A stretch of 64,000 nt of DNA from Cardinalis cardinalis (Eukaryota; Chordata; Aves; Passeriformes; Cardinalidae), in assembly GCA_014549065.1 (NCBI GenBank), contig JACDOX010000023.1:3441805-3505804 (forward strand), given 5' to 3'. The notes below the pieces were generated by a model. It had not been told where the DNA came from, did no database searches, and saw only the letters and a program-made list of their open reading frames with translations. Below are positions 14,210 to 26,400 of this stretch, piece by piece. Numbering within the stretch: position 1 is the stretch's first letter; each line of letters opens with the position of its first letter. A program made the translations under genes and the position numbers.

Positions 14210-15472
14210 ACCAGACATACTCCAGGTCGGTCAGCCTCGCCTGCTTCCCTGGAAAGGTGATGAAACAGCTCATCCTGGATGTCAGCTCTAAGGGTGTGGA
14301 GGAAAAAAAGGTTATCAGGAGTAGTCAACAGGGATTCACCAAGGAGAAGTAATATCTGATAGCCTTCTGTGATGGAATGTCTGGCTGTGTGGGTAGATGA
14401 GGGGAGAGCAGTGCCTCCCTTGAGTTCAGCAAGGCTTTTGACACTCCCATAACATCTTCATAGTTGAGCTCAGGAAGTGTGGGTGAGATGAGTGAGGTGG
14501 ATTGAGAACTGGCTTAAGGGATGGTCCCAGAGTTGTGGACAGTGGTGCAGGGTCTGAGTGCAGGCCCATTGCTGGTGGTGTTCCCTAGGGGCAAATACTG
14601 GGTCCAGCCCTGTTCAACTTATTTCTCAGTGGTCTGGATGAAGGGACAGAATATACTCTCAGCAAGTTTGTTCCTGATACAGAGCTGGGAGGAATGTCTG
14701 ATGTGCCAGAAGCCAGAAGCAAGAGCTGGACAGGCTGTAGAGTTGGGTGGAGAGACCTTAATGAAGTTCCNTGAAGGCAGGTGCAGGGTGCAGCACCTGT
14801 GGAAGAATAACCCCCTAAAGCAACCCAGGGGGCTCAGCTGCTGGAAAGCAGCTCTGTGGAGAAGGACCTGGGAGTCCTGATGGACAACAAGCTGTCCATG
14901 AGCCAGCAGTGCCCTTAAGGTCCAAGAGGCCAAAGGTTTCCAGGGGAGCATGAGGAGGACCATTGCCAGCAGGTCAGGAGAGGTGATCTTGCCTCTATTT
15001 TGCCCTCATGGGCCTCATCTGAAGTGCTGTGTCCAATTCTGAGCTCTCTTATTCAATAAAGGCAAGGAAATACTGGAAAGAGTTTAGTGGAGGGTTGTAG
15101 AGGTGATGAAGGAACTGGAGCATCTCTTATGAAGAGAGGCTGTTTAGCCTGGAGAACGGGATTTTTGTCAGTGCACAGAAATATCTTAAGGGCAGGTGTC
15201 AAGTGGATGGAACCAGGCTCTTTTCATCAGTGCCCAGCAACAGAACAAGGGGCAGTGGGCACAAACTGAAACACAGGAAGTTCCTTCTAAATATGATCCA
15301 TCCATCCATCCTTACTTTGAGGGTGTCAGAGCACTGGAACAGGCTGCACAGAGAGGCTGTGGAGTCTCCTCTGGAGGTATGCACAGGTAAACCTGCCTTT
15401 GAAGGGGTTTGCAGAGATGATCTGCAGAGGTCCCTTCCTACCCCAACCATTCTGTGATTTTGTGAGTCTATG
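14210..15472 (+). mobile_element. Sense-oriented CR1 LINE, 3' part of ORF2 plus 3' tail
   Basis: This is the longest repeat in the window and the only CR1 on the + strand. It runs from a decayed reverse-transcriptase part (an aagtaatatctgatagcc block, then 'gtctggatgaaggg' encoding the L-D-E-G motif at about 14632) through 'gaaggacctgggagtcctga', 'agcctggagaa', 'tggaacaggctgc' and 'gaggctgtggagtctcct'. It ends in the CR1 tail 'attctgtgattttgtgag' at about 15450-15467. Stops and small deletions break the frame, so it is dead. It lies only 340 bases upstream of the TRERF1 start-codon exon. Confidence 0.85.
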
Positions 15473-15809
15473 ACTTGCCTTGATAGTCAACTGACTAAAA
15501 CTAGTCATGAGAGCAGAGTATATGGCTGACTAGAACTGCTTGAATGTTTGTATTCTTTATGGGAAAAGACAGTTTTGAAGAATAAGCTTTTATTGGTTTG
15601 GCAGAATGATTTTATCGGAGCACTAGAGGAGAGGCAGGATAATAGGATGAGATGAAGTAATCTAACTGCTCTGAAATAGCCCAGCTGCTACAATTTTGCA
15701 TCTGATTATGTATTTCAAACTAGAAGATTTTACAGTTTCCTTTGAGGCAATAACAGTAACAGTTTATGGAAAGAGCCAGCACTTACCTTGTCTTTCTCTT
15801 ACTCTGCAG

Positions 15810-16076
15810 GTGCTTGGCACACTGAACTTACTGATCTGTGTAGGATTTGTGCTGTGGTCCATTCATTGAAGATGTGAAACAACATCGAGACTGAGATTGG
15901 AATTACGGACAGACTGGAGGAAATTTCAGTTCTTGTGATGCACATGGACATGCTGAATTTTAAGTAATTATAGCTTCCTCTCCCCTCCCTTCCCTTCCCC
16001 TCACTCAGCTATCTCAGGGTTCATAGAGATTTCAATGGTTTGTGTGCCTGTAAGTTTGGAACAGAAGTGACCAAAA
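15810..16076 (+). promoter_or_regulatory. TRERF1: TRERF1 5' untranslated region with three short upstream ORFs
   Basis: The exon opens after the acceptor at 15808-15809 and runs into the main ATG at 16077. Three upstream ATGs precede it. The first, at 15872, is followed at once by TGA. The second, at 15938, opens a 9-codon ORF closed at 15967. The third, at 16035, opens an 11-codon ORF closed by TGA at 16068-16070, six bases before the main start. The main ATG has the better context (A at -3, G at +4). The uORFs could damp translation; that is inference. Confidence 0.7.
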
Positions 16077-17450
16077 ATGGGGGACCAGCAATTGTATAAA
16101 ACTAATCATACTGCCAACAACAACGAGAACTTGTACTACGAACAACACCAAATGAACTCCCTTCCATCTCTGAATCATAGCTATGGGACATCTGTTGTGG
16201 ATGCTCCCCAGGCGTCCCCCCTCTCCCCTCCATTTCCCCAAGATTCAAGGGACAGTATAGCTTTGCCTGTAGGTTCAAAAAGTCTTGGGTCGATGGATAC
16301 ATCTAGACAAACCAGTTGGACACATTCTGGCTCAGGAAACCACGTCCCAGCGAGGAACAGTTTGAATAATCAAAGCTCAATGTGGAGCCCCCTCGGGCAG
16401 GGGGAGTCCCATGACGGATACCAATATTCTTACCTGCAACCCAGCGAAAACCGGTCGCAAAAAATTACCAGTGGGGTCCTGCACAAATTGGACTCCTTTA
16501 CACAAGTATTTGCTAACCAAAATCTGAGAATTCAAGTCAACAACATGGCTCAGGTTCTGCACACCGAGTCTTCGATGGTGGATAATTCCAGTGACAGTGC
16601 GCTCAGGCAGCTGCTGTCCCAGAAGCCGGCGGTCGAGCAACAGCCCGTAGTTTCCACCGTACAAAGATACCAACCCGTGCCACAACAAACGCACCAGAAT
16701 TTTGCAAGCACACAGCAAAAGCAACAAATGCAAGTCATGCAGCACCAACAGCTGTACTACGACTACCAGCAGCACTTATCGCAGATGCAGATGCATTCTG
16801 CGTTCCAGCAGGGACAGGCGCACGTTCCGCAGATGCAGTCCCAGCAGCTCCTGCCGCAGCAGATGCAGCACCTGCAGCAGCCTCAGTACTACGGCCAGCC
16901 CCAGCAGGGACACCAGCGGCTCTCGATCCAGGAGATGCAGCAGCAGCCCCCGGCTCGGCAGCAGCGGCAGTGTCCCGTGCAGATCGCTCAGTATTACCAA
17001 ACGCAACCTGTCATGCAGCAGTTACAGCAGCAGCAGCAGCAGATGCAGTTGCCTCTTCCTCCGTATCACAGGGAACCTGATCCAAAGACTATGCATGAGC
17101 CACACCAGTACTCTCAGGATCCCAGTCATCCTGTGCAGCTTATCCAGCTGGGAGCAGTGCCTCAGTATTGCTTCCAGGATCCCCACGAACAGTACAGGCA
17201 CTTGTACCCCCCGAGTTTACTGCAGCAGCAGCAGCAAGAGCAGCAGAAGCATTACCTGAGCGAGAGCAGAGTGCCAGCCCTGAACTCCCACGTTGGCCTC
17301 ACTCCACCAGAGAGCGCCGAGGATCCNGCACGGCAGGAGATGAATTCTGTAGGTAATGCTGTGCCTCATCGAACTCTTTTGCCACCCCTGGGAGTTCATC
17401 TGAACAACAAAAGCTCTCAGCAAGACTCTCCCAGCGCCACGTGGCCTCAG
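16077..17450 (+). CDS. TRERF1: TRERF1 coding exon 1, Gln-rich N-terminus
   Basis: This exon encodes residues 1-458 and ends in phase 0 before gtaggt at 17451. It carries the strongly conserved block SGVLHKLDSFTQVFANQNL and the following LRIQVNNMAQVLH, then a long Gln/Met/Tyr-rich low-complexity region. The latter includes six CAG codons at 17025-17042 and a second Gln run at about 17223-17249. The N at 17328 falls in a CCN codon and is therefore proline. Reading through the donor would stay open to 17546, but the protein stops matching the family at 17450. Confidence 0.95.
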
Positions 17451-20400
17451 GTAGGTGGTGTTTTAGATCCATGCCCGGCCAAATTTGTTTGCAGAAGAGT
17501 AGCAAAGTGTGGAAACGAAGCACTTTCGGCAGAGGCAGGAGGTTAGGATGTGAGCTGTGGGTATCTCTGGGATGGGGAACTGTTGGGAAACTTCATTACC
17601 ACACTTTTGTCTACTCAAAGCTCAGGGTTGGCTTTGGGCCAGGCTCACAGCAGCACAGAACTGTGTCTGTGTGGCTGCTGCTTTCCTTGTGAGAGGCTTT
17701 GGGAAGTTTTGCCTCAGTTTCTGGGAATGAAGGACCCAGTTAAAGCAAAGCCTTCCTGCTCATTTTTCAGCACTGCAGGCTCAGTTGTTCAGNAGCAGTT
17801 AGTCAACTCTGTTTCCAAAAGTAGTGCTTCTGGGTCAAAGCAAAGGCTTCAAACAGCAGGTGAGTGAAGAAAACGTGAACTAGCAGTGCTCACTGGGGCA
17901 GATTTGATGTCTGGCTCTCAACTCAGAGGCTTTTTAACAGTAGTAAAATAGTATGTAAAATGCAGACTTAATGCTTTGAGTACCTTCATTTACTCAATAT
18001 TTCCTGAAAAGTTTTCTCAACTTTTTCCTCTCTTTTCCATTCTCCTGTTTTGAAAGCAGGTGCAACTGTCAGATGGCAGACTGCAGCCACTGTCCCCAGA
18101 ACAAAGGTATTTTTAACAGATTTTGTCTTTCTAATAAAATATGAAAAATGCAAAGGAGATCTGTACTTAGAAGGAAAAGCATACAGTCTGGGTGTGTAAT
18201 AATTGTTGCTCTTCTAGAAACACCTTTAGTTTTGTGCTTTCTGATTTTTAAGTTTGTATGATTTTCAGCATGCCACCATCTATAGCAATAGACTCAAATA
18301 CTTTCTTTATACTAATTAAAAAAAAAAAAGGAAGGAAACCAAAGAAAAACCAGAAGCAGGGGAGCTCCAGTGTTGCATTTATAAGAAAAGGGATGCTGTC
18401 TGGTCTGGATTTGTATCTTTGGCAGCAGAGATCTTCTGTTTGTTTCTTAAGGTCACACCTCTGAAGGGCCAAGGTGTCTGTCAGAGTNGTTGCCTACCAT
18501 AAATTAGAGGCATTGTGTCCAAGTACTTGTTAATTGCTGTCACAAGTGGGGAAATGCAGATCTATCATGGTAGATCTCATGGGTCTCAGATTTTCTATAT
18601 TGATGAGCATGTCCTGCTCAAAACCTCCTTTTTCCCCATCTTGGGAGCAGCTGATCGAGGTTATTGGCCATGTATTCCACAGCAGTCACCACGTACTTAC
18701 TTGTGACTTCATTACCATCTAACTGTAAAATTTTATAAACTTCCTTGATTAAAAAAGCTCCCTGTGCAACAAAGGGAACATGCCAAACTAATGTTTTTTC
18801 TTCTGTTCCATGCTTTAAAAAAATGAAAATAAAAATAGTGGCCAGAACAGAGAAACACTTCCTGAGAGAGCTGATGCGAAGAGCAAGCTAATGTGTTCAA
18901 TATGCTTGAAGGAATTTAAGAGTTTGCCTGCTCTAAATGGTCACATGAGGTCACACGGAGGAGTAAGAGCATCTCCAAACTTCAAACAGGTAGAAGTCCA
19001 TTTGACTGCAGTATTTGGCACAGTCCATTTGTGTTGGTGTTTGCTTGCTTTGCCATGCTTTGCTTTGCTGTCAAAACTTGTTCTTCTCAGCCCTGTTTTG
19101 TTGTCATACCCCATGGAAGCAGAAATGCACATAATTCTGTTAGTTTGTAGGCCAGAAGTCTTGTTTTGAAGACAGAGGCAGTGGTGGAGGACAGATCAGT
19201 GTTTGTCCTTCTCTGTTTCTCTGCACATTACAGAGCACCCTACCAAGTCATGTCAGGAATGTCTAATTTTTTTCCTCCTCATGTTTGTTTATTATATTAG
19301 AAATACCAGGAACATCAAGTCTTCCTTATTTTCATTTTAACTACTTGGATGACTAAGGAATATTTATTGGAAGCCTTCCCAGGCTTAACTGGAGGAGCAG
19401 AATTGTTGAATCTTTGACAGCTTTCTTCCAAAGTGTTTTAGTTGTAATAGGTATCAACAGATACCAAACCAAAAATGTGTTTGAGTTGTTCTGCATAAAA
19501 ATAACTTGCCCTGTCAGTCAGTCTTTATCCTGATATTTTAGAAATTCTGTCCTAACAGGGAATACCATAGGAGGGCCAAAAGCTACCAGAGTTCCAGAGT
19601 TTGTGCTTTTGTTTTCAGTTGGGTGATGGAGAATTCTGTGTTTGTAGCGATAAAAAGAGACGTGTTTGTCTCCCCTCCTGCAAGTTATCTTGCAAAGGTG
19701 CTGCAGGTGATTATTTGTCACCAAGACTGAATCCTACGTAGGAGTCACAAGTAACCTGCTGACTTCATTTGAGGCAAAGCAAGAGTCCCAGGAAGGAACA
19801 CTGTTTTGTGTCTGTAACCCTGGCCACTTCTTTTCAGCCACGGTGCACACCTTGTGTGGTGCATCGATGCAGAGCAGCGCTCCCTCACTGGGCTGAAAGC
19901 CTTTAATTGTCTGTGCAGGATGAAGGAGAGAAACCACCACAGCAGCCGCTGTCTAAAGAGGTGGATGGCCTCGCGCCCATCGTCATGCCAGTGTCTGTCC
20001 CTGTAAAGCTTCTGTCACCTGAGCCCAGCACGCAGCCCTCTGCCAGCAGTGCCACAGTCACAGACAAGCCTGCCAACTCTGTGTCAGATGACGAGATGCC
20101 CGTTCTCGTGAAGATGACTTACTCTCCACCGTGCAGTCCAAAAGTGGCCAACCCCTGCTCATCCTCTGTGAGTGCTGTGTTTCTTGCCACTAACTGTCCT
20201 GTGCTTGTTAAATCCCTTTGCTTGTAGTGCTGCTACTTTCTAAAACATCTGTATTTTAGAATATCTTCTGGAATCTTTATGATTCCTAATAAATAAAAAA
20301 AGTCCTGTAGCATCAGAGCATTTCTTTTTCAATCATGTAAAAATATTAATTTTCCTTTGCTGAGGAATCAAGATCTCAGTTGGAAACAAATAATTTGAAA

Positions 20401-23400
20401 TTGGAATGTGATATTATTTCATCCCACTAGAACAAAGGGATTTACTATCTTTTTACTGGTTTTGTTTTTTCCTTTTCAGGCTGCTTCATTGTTACGTTAT
20501 TGCTTAAAACCNGCAGTTTTATTTCTTCCTGTTTTCTGAAGTCAGATATATGTGCTTCTCATTTCAGCCAAAGAGAGTGCAGTGCTTAGAGTGTGTGCTC
20601 TAAGCAATATGAAACTCGGAGATCTGCAGTGAAGTAATTTTTCCTTTTTTCCCTGCATGCATCAGCTCTAAGGGTTAATCACTGGGATTTCTGATACAGG
20701 AAAAAGAGCTCTGCTTAGTGCTTACATTTCGCTTATAAAACTGAAATGGTCAGGCAGCACAAGGAATTGATGAGTGCTTGAATGAGATGTGAGAATGCTC
20801 ATTATTATTTTCCTGAAGGAGTCCTGGAGCAAGCAATATTTATTTCATGTTCCGGTGTAGAAATGGATTCTGCTCATTCCTTCAAATCCATTTTGGCAGA
20901 CTACGCCATGATAAGGGATTACTGGGGAGTATAAGTACTGTATGGTATTATCTGTACAATGCAGAGAAATATCCTTGTGATATTTTTGATTTTTCTTCTC
21001 CGTGTGAGGCTGATGGACAAATGAGGAATCAGCATTATACCAGCATGGGTGACTCCTTAGAATATTCACTCCTGACTCTTCATTCAGACATATCCACTAA
21101 TTTTAAATATATATAATATNTACATGTGTGTATAAAATCTTTCCTCTCTTCCTTTAAGACAGAGGTTTTGCATATAAACTTCCACTTTACTGTGAAAGCT
21201 GTCATTTCACAATATTTAGTAACTCAGCAGTAGAATTCTTCATTTCTATTTCTAGTTCCTCTAAAGAATAGGGACAGTCTTTTTTGAATCCTCAAGTTCT
21301 GAGTGGGAGATCTTCTCTAGAGACACCAGAGTAGGTGGCTTGGACTTGTGTATTTCTGCAAAGTGACTGTGATTAAATCTGCCAGTGTTTGGCAAAATGC
21401 ACATTCATTCCTTCAAAATTATGCTTGTGGTCTTTGTTATTGCCCAAGCAAACCAAACTCGTACAGTTCCCTCTCTGGACCCTATCTTTTATATAAGCAG
21501 TAGCATTGGAAANATTAAAAGATCAAAAGATCCACAGTTTCCTCCTCTTCTGTAAAGAGATTGTGCCATTGGAGAGGGATTTTTTTAATACCAAAGAACT
21601 GAAGCTGTGTTGCATTTATTTATACTGTGCTTTGAGTTGTCCAGAAAAGCTCCCACAAAACTCAAGGAATCATAAAATGAAACAGTGAGAAGGAACTAAA
21701 CGTTCAGCAAGGATACAGGATGGTGAGCTGAGGATAGCAGTCAAGTGACATCCATCAGGATCTGTCCAGAGTGGATCTATCAAGGTGCAGCAGCAGGGCC
21801 CAAAAGTATGCATTCCATCTTGGATAACAGGAATCAGTTACTAGAACTTCAGAAAAGTACGGTGGTTCTTTGGGGGTGCTAGTGCACTGAGAGCCCATGG
21901 ACACCACTATCTCCTTTACTGCTCAATGTGGCCTTTTCTGAAAGCAGTGTTGGCATGGGTATGCTCTAGGTGAAGCAGTGTAGGAGATGGAGTGTTTGGG
22001 ATTTCTAAGATGTTGCATTCATTGGTTTGCTTTACACTTGTGAGAAAGGAGTACCAGCTCTTTCACACTGGAGAGCAGAACAGAATGAGCCCTTAATCAA
22101 AGACATGGCCTGCTGGGTCTCTTTTTTAGGTTTTGGGTTGTTTGGATTTTTTTTCCCTTGAGTTTAGGGTTTTTCCCCCTTTCTCCTGTATGAACACTAA
22201 ATGTTCACCATCTTGATGGACTTTATCTGTCATTACGGGTAGCTTTCACTGTTCCAAATGTCCATTATCAAAAAAATCCTCTGCAAAGCTGCATTTTCTT
22301 CCNTGCAGAAACAAAACCTTTCCAAAAGTAAATTTTTTTTACAGAGAAAAAAATGTCAACAGCTGTTGGAGAGGATGCAGCTATGATCTAACAAAGAGGA
22401 CAGGACCTCTGTAATCAAAAACATTTCCTCAAGCTGGAACTTATTAACATAAGGGATAAAGGGTGACAGTGCTAATGCTTGTTTAACATGATTTTTATTG
22501 GGTGAATGTGATTCTCAAGAACCACCCATGGTATAAAGATGTATGTTGTCTAAACATACATACATTGTAGTAATTTGCTTTATGTAGTATTATAATTTAC
22601 CAGATGATGCAGACATTCTGGAGTAACACTGTCAGAATTTTCTTCTGCTTCCCAAATTTATTCCAAAGATGGCCTACAGCCTAAGTACCTAAAAGCAGTA
22701 CATTTAATAATATTGTGTTCATCTACCAACTTCTNTGTGTTCTTAAAGCACAACCTGAGGACCTTTTTCTTCCTACCTTATCCCCACTCCCCCAAGAAAT
22801 CCAGATTCCAGGTTTGCATAAATTCTGTGCCTTCTGCTTCTGTATACTCTAGAGATTTGTTATTAAATTATTTTTAACATTCAAATTCTAGAAGTCTGGG
22901 CATGTTAACAGTGTGTGAATTTCCCAAGTGGTCATCTACTACCCTTTTTTCTCCAAGGAAGGAGGAGAGAGTTAAGTTCAAGATTTGTTGCAGCTGGACT
23001 GTAATCAAGCTGATGGGAATGTAGTGATAAGAGGCAAAGAATTTGAATTTATTACATTTTTCTTCCTTTCCTGCTGCTGAGCACTGCAGTAATTTCACTG
23101 AGCTCATATGTCCTTCCTGGTCTCACTAAATAAATGCATTAGAAAACATCTCATATAAAGTTTCGAGTAAACTGTGCCTGGGTAATGATGTATCTCCCAC
23201 CAGCCTGTATGCGTGTTCAGTGCAAATAGAAGTGCCCAGAGTGTCTGGGTAGCGATAAAAAGGGTGTGGGAGACTCGTGGTCTGGGAGAGGAGTTCTCTG
23301 CATTTTCATAAGTTGACAGCAGCCTCTCCATGTCTGCCTCTGTGGCTCAGCCCTACCTTGACCCAGAGGGCTTGCTGCTGGAGGTGAAGGGTAATTTGTC

Positions 23401-26400
23401 CTGGTTTTTCTCACTCTCTTGAGGTTTCTGTGTAGTGCCAGGTACTGTACTGCCCAGGGTTGTTATAGTGATACTGAATAACTGCCTGGTGGTAACAGCT
23501 TTTCTGTGGCCATTGCCCAGAGCTGTAGAGGATTGTGTGCAAAGCACATTTAAGCATGCCTGAATGATAAGATTCTCTGTGCTTTCATTTAGGAAACAAG
23601 CAAAAAACCTCATCCAAGTGCTGTAAAATCAGAAGAAAACTTCAAACCGTTGCAGGACAAGAAGAAGTACCGGCACAGACCCGAACCTCTCTTCATACCT
23701 CCTCCTTCCTTCAACCTCAGCATGTCCCATTCGGGTGCCACTCTGTACCAGAGCCAGCTCCGCTCTCCCCGCGTCCTGGGGGATCACCTGCTGGACCGCA
23801 CACACGAGCTGCCCCCCTACACTCCGCCGCCAATGCTCAGTCCCGTCCGGCAAGGCTCTGGCCTCTTCAGCAGTGTTCTCACTTCCCACAGCACATCCCA
23901 CGCTCAGCTGCCACTTACTCCACTGACACCCACTCCTCGGGTGCTCCTGTGTCGGTCTAGTAAGTATTGCATTTACACCACTGTCCTCTCTTCTCCTGTC
24001 ACCACACTGATAGGTTTTGTGTGTGCTCACAGGCATGGCCAGTTCTGCTACTTCACAGGAAAAGTACCTTTTAGTGGNAGTTTTGCCTTGGACTTTGCAA
24101 AGTTAAAGCATAAAGGGAATAGAGGAGCCTAATCTGCCAGTGAGGCTGTGATCATTCCACATGTGGTCTGCCTCAAGAAAGGATCATCTTGCCTNTCATT
24201 ACATCCGGGCCTTCTGAAGTGGAAGAAAAAGACCTAGTTTGAGGCATGGGGTTCATGTTAAGTATTTGTTGTTCAGTACTTCACTAGAAAAGGTGTGTAA
24301 TCACTTAGAATCAGGGCAGTAGAAACCTCTGCAAGTTAAGACATTTCTATTACCTATAAAAATTTAGACTGTTTCTAAGTATCGATAAAGGGTCATTTTT
24401 GCATCATAGACTGAGTAATGTTGGTGTTAGTAGCGAGGTGGCAGTGCAGCTTGGGAGGGTCACCAGCAGTGAAACAGCAATACTCAAATTCCAATCTCTG
24501 TTTCAGATAGTATTGATGGAAGTGTCATACCAGTGACGCCTGGGCCTGGAGAACAGACTGTTGAACCGTAAGAAAAATAATTTTTTTTGTCACTGCTTTT
24601 ATAGATTAGCTCCAACCTAGAGCCTGTGGCCTGAAGTGTTTTGAACCAGGCAGGAAGAATTCAACTGCCTGAAATCATGTTGGGCTGGATGCATTTAATG
24701 TTGCTGTGGATGGTGGCTAAGGACATTTGGAGCAAAGTGGCTCTGGAAAATTTAGGTGTCATGGCTCAAAGTGATGGCTGGGAAGAGTACTGTGAGGAAA
24801 ATGTGCCAGTTCAGTACTATTGCTTTTGTAGATATACGTATATATATATTATAAGAGCGGAGTTTTGGAGTGGTGGTGTTNCCTGGTAGGTTCCCCATGG
24901 CAAAGTGCAAACAGGATTGTTCCTTAGCAGTAATGGCTCTTTTTGCTCTCTGCTGAAGAGTACCATTCTCTCTGGAACAGAAATTTGCTGTTTCTGATGT
25001 CTAGCCTCTTTGCTAGTCATGCATATAAATTAGCTTGGGTTGTCCCTAAGGTATGATGTCTCAGTATGGCTTAAATAGCATATTGAAATTTTTGTTTTTC
25101 CCCAAGAGATCAGTTCTCTCTAGTATTCAAAATACTTATCCCACTGGGAGTAAAGCATTGCGTAAAGCAATCTGACACAATTTCCTGCCACTTCAGTGCA
25201 ATAAAAGTTTTGTTGGAAATAAACTGAACGCTAATGGGACTTTTGTATTTTCTATACATTGTGTCGTTGAATATTTATTTATTCATTCTTCTTTATAGGC
25301 GAATCAATATTGGGTCCAGGTTCCAGGCTGACATTCCTGAGCTGCAGGACAGATTGCTAATGGAGAAGGATGTGCACAAGGCTACTTTGGTTTGGAAACC
25401 ATGGCCAGAACTGGAGAACAAAGTCTTCCAACAAAGAGGTATAATGACTCACCATTTTAGGAGTTCCTACATCAGCCTGTGCCTGTTGAAGAAATACACA
25501 TTGATTTCTTGTGTCTATATTGAACGAAATGTTCAAGAGACTATTAATTGCTGAGAGTGCAGAGCAAGAGACTAGAACTACATGGTGTAGGTTCAGAGCA
25601 GCAGCATTATATGGTGGCATTTAAAGGGAAGTCTGGATGAATGGTTTTCTGGCAGCCAAGGGGGAAAGGTCATTGCTGGGAAGTTGGGTACTGAACTGCC
25701 TGGTAAAGGCAGCTGAGAGGCAGCTGATGTATCCTGGGCCTCTCCTGTGACCATAGTTGACAGGAAATGTGGCAGGCTTGGTGGGTTCTACCAGTCCAGA
25801 GCAGGATTTTTTCCTGCTTCTCACATGGTTCATTCTGCTTCTCCAGCCTGGCTGGAGCCTCCTTGGCACAGCAGTGTTACTGGTGTGTGCAAGTCATTGC
25901 CTCAGAGGCAGATCTCTGGCTCTGGAGTAGCCTGTCCTACCCCANTCTTGAGCTCTGTTACATCCTCTCCTCAGTGATCCTAAAACAAGTNGATGAGATG
26001 TTGAGGAGAAAAAGTGTGAAAGAATCTGCTGCCCTGAACTATGTAGTCTTTGAGGGGCATTACAGAATCCTTGGCTCCAGATGTTTGACTGACAGGCTAC
26101 TGTATTAGCAGTAAAATGTTGACTTGTTTCTGACAGTGGAAGACCTTTTAAATATGAGCTGTTCCAGTGTGTTACCTGGTGGAGGAACTAACTCAGAATA
26201 CGCTTTGCACTCTCTCTTTGAAGCAAAAGGAGATATTATGGTAAGATAAAAAAGCTGAAAGGGGAGATATGATCCTTTTCTGCAGATAAATTAGCATGCT
26301 TTATTAAATGGATTTAGATATGGTTATATAAAAAAGATTTNTGATTGATTTGAAATGATGCTTTAAACATCCTGTAACATTTTTGGGGAATGACTTTTCC

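Larger units (their letters stand above)
1..15809 (+). other. TRERF1: Probable 5' intron of TRERF1 (no coding exon seen)
   Basis: No conserved coding exon is visible in the first 15.8 kb. The stretch ends in a pyrimidine-rich acceptor (AG at 15808-15809) that opens the exon carrying the TRERF1 start codon, so it is best read as the 3' part of a 5' intron. Human TRERF1 also has untranslated leading exons and very long 5' introns. It holds four CR1 copies (listed separately), several T-rich and G/T-rich runs (for example 449-460 and 547-557) and one candidate untranslated exon at 6461-6558. The intervals 1-2592, 3090-5170, 6130-10735, 11240-14200 and 15475-15809 show nothing else I can name. 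It could partly be upstream intergenic DNA if this species uses a promoter close to 15810. Confidence 0.6.

Noticed and set aside
16702..17259. 185-residue Ser/Cys/Arg-rich + strand frame
   Set aside because: A shifted-frame reading of the CAG-rich TRERF1 exon 1 (CAG repeats read as AGC or GCA).
17550..17867. Extra TRERF1 exon near 17770-17860 (acceptor and gtgagt donor present)
   Set aside because: The open frame is not in phase with exon 1 for any visible acceptor, and the 18060-18106 exon matches the family and fits both phases.
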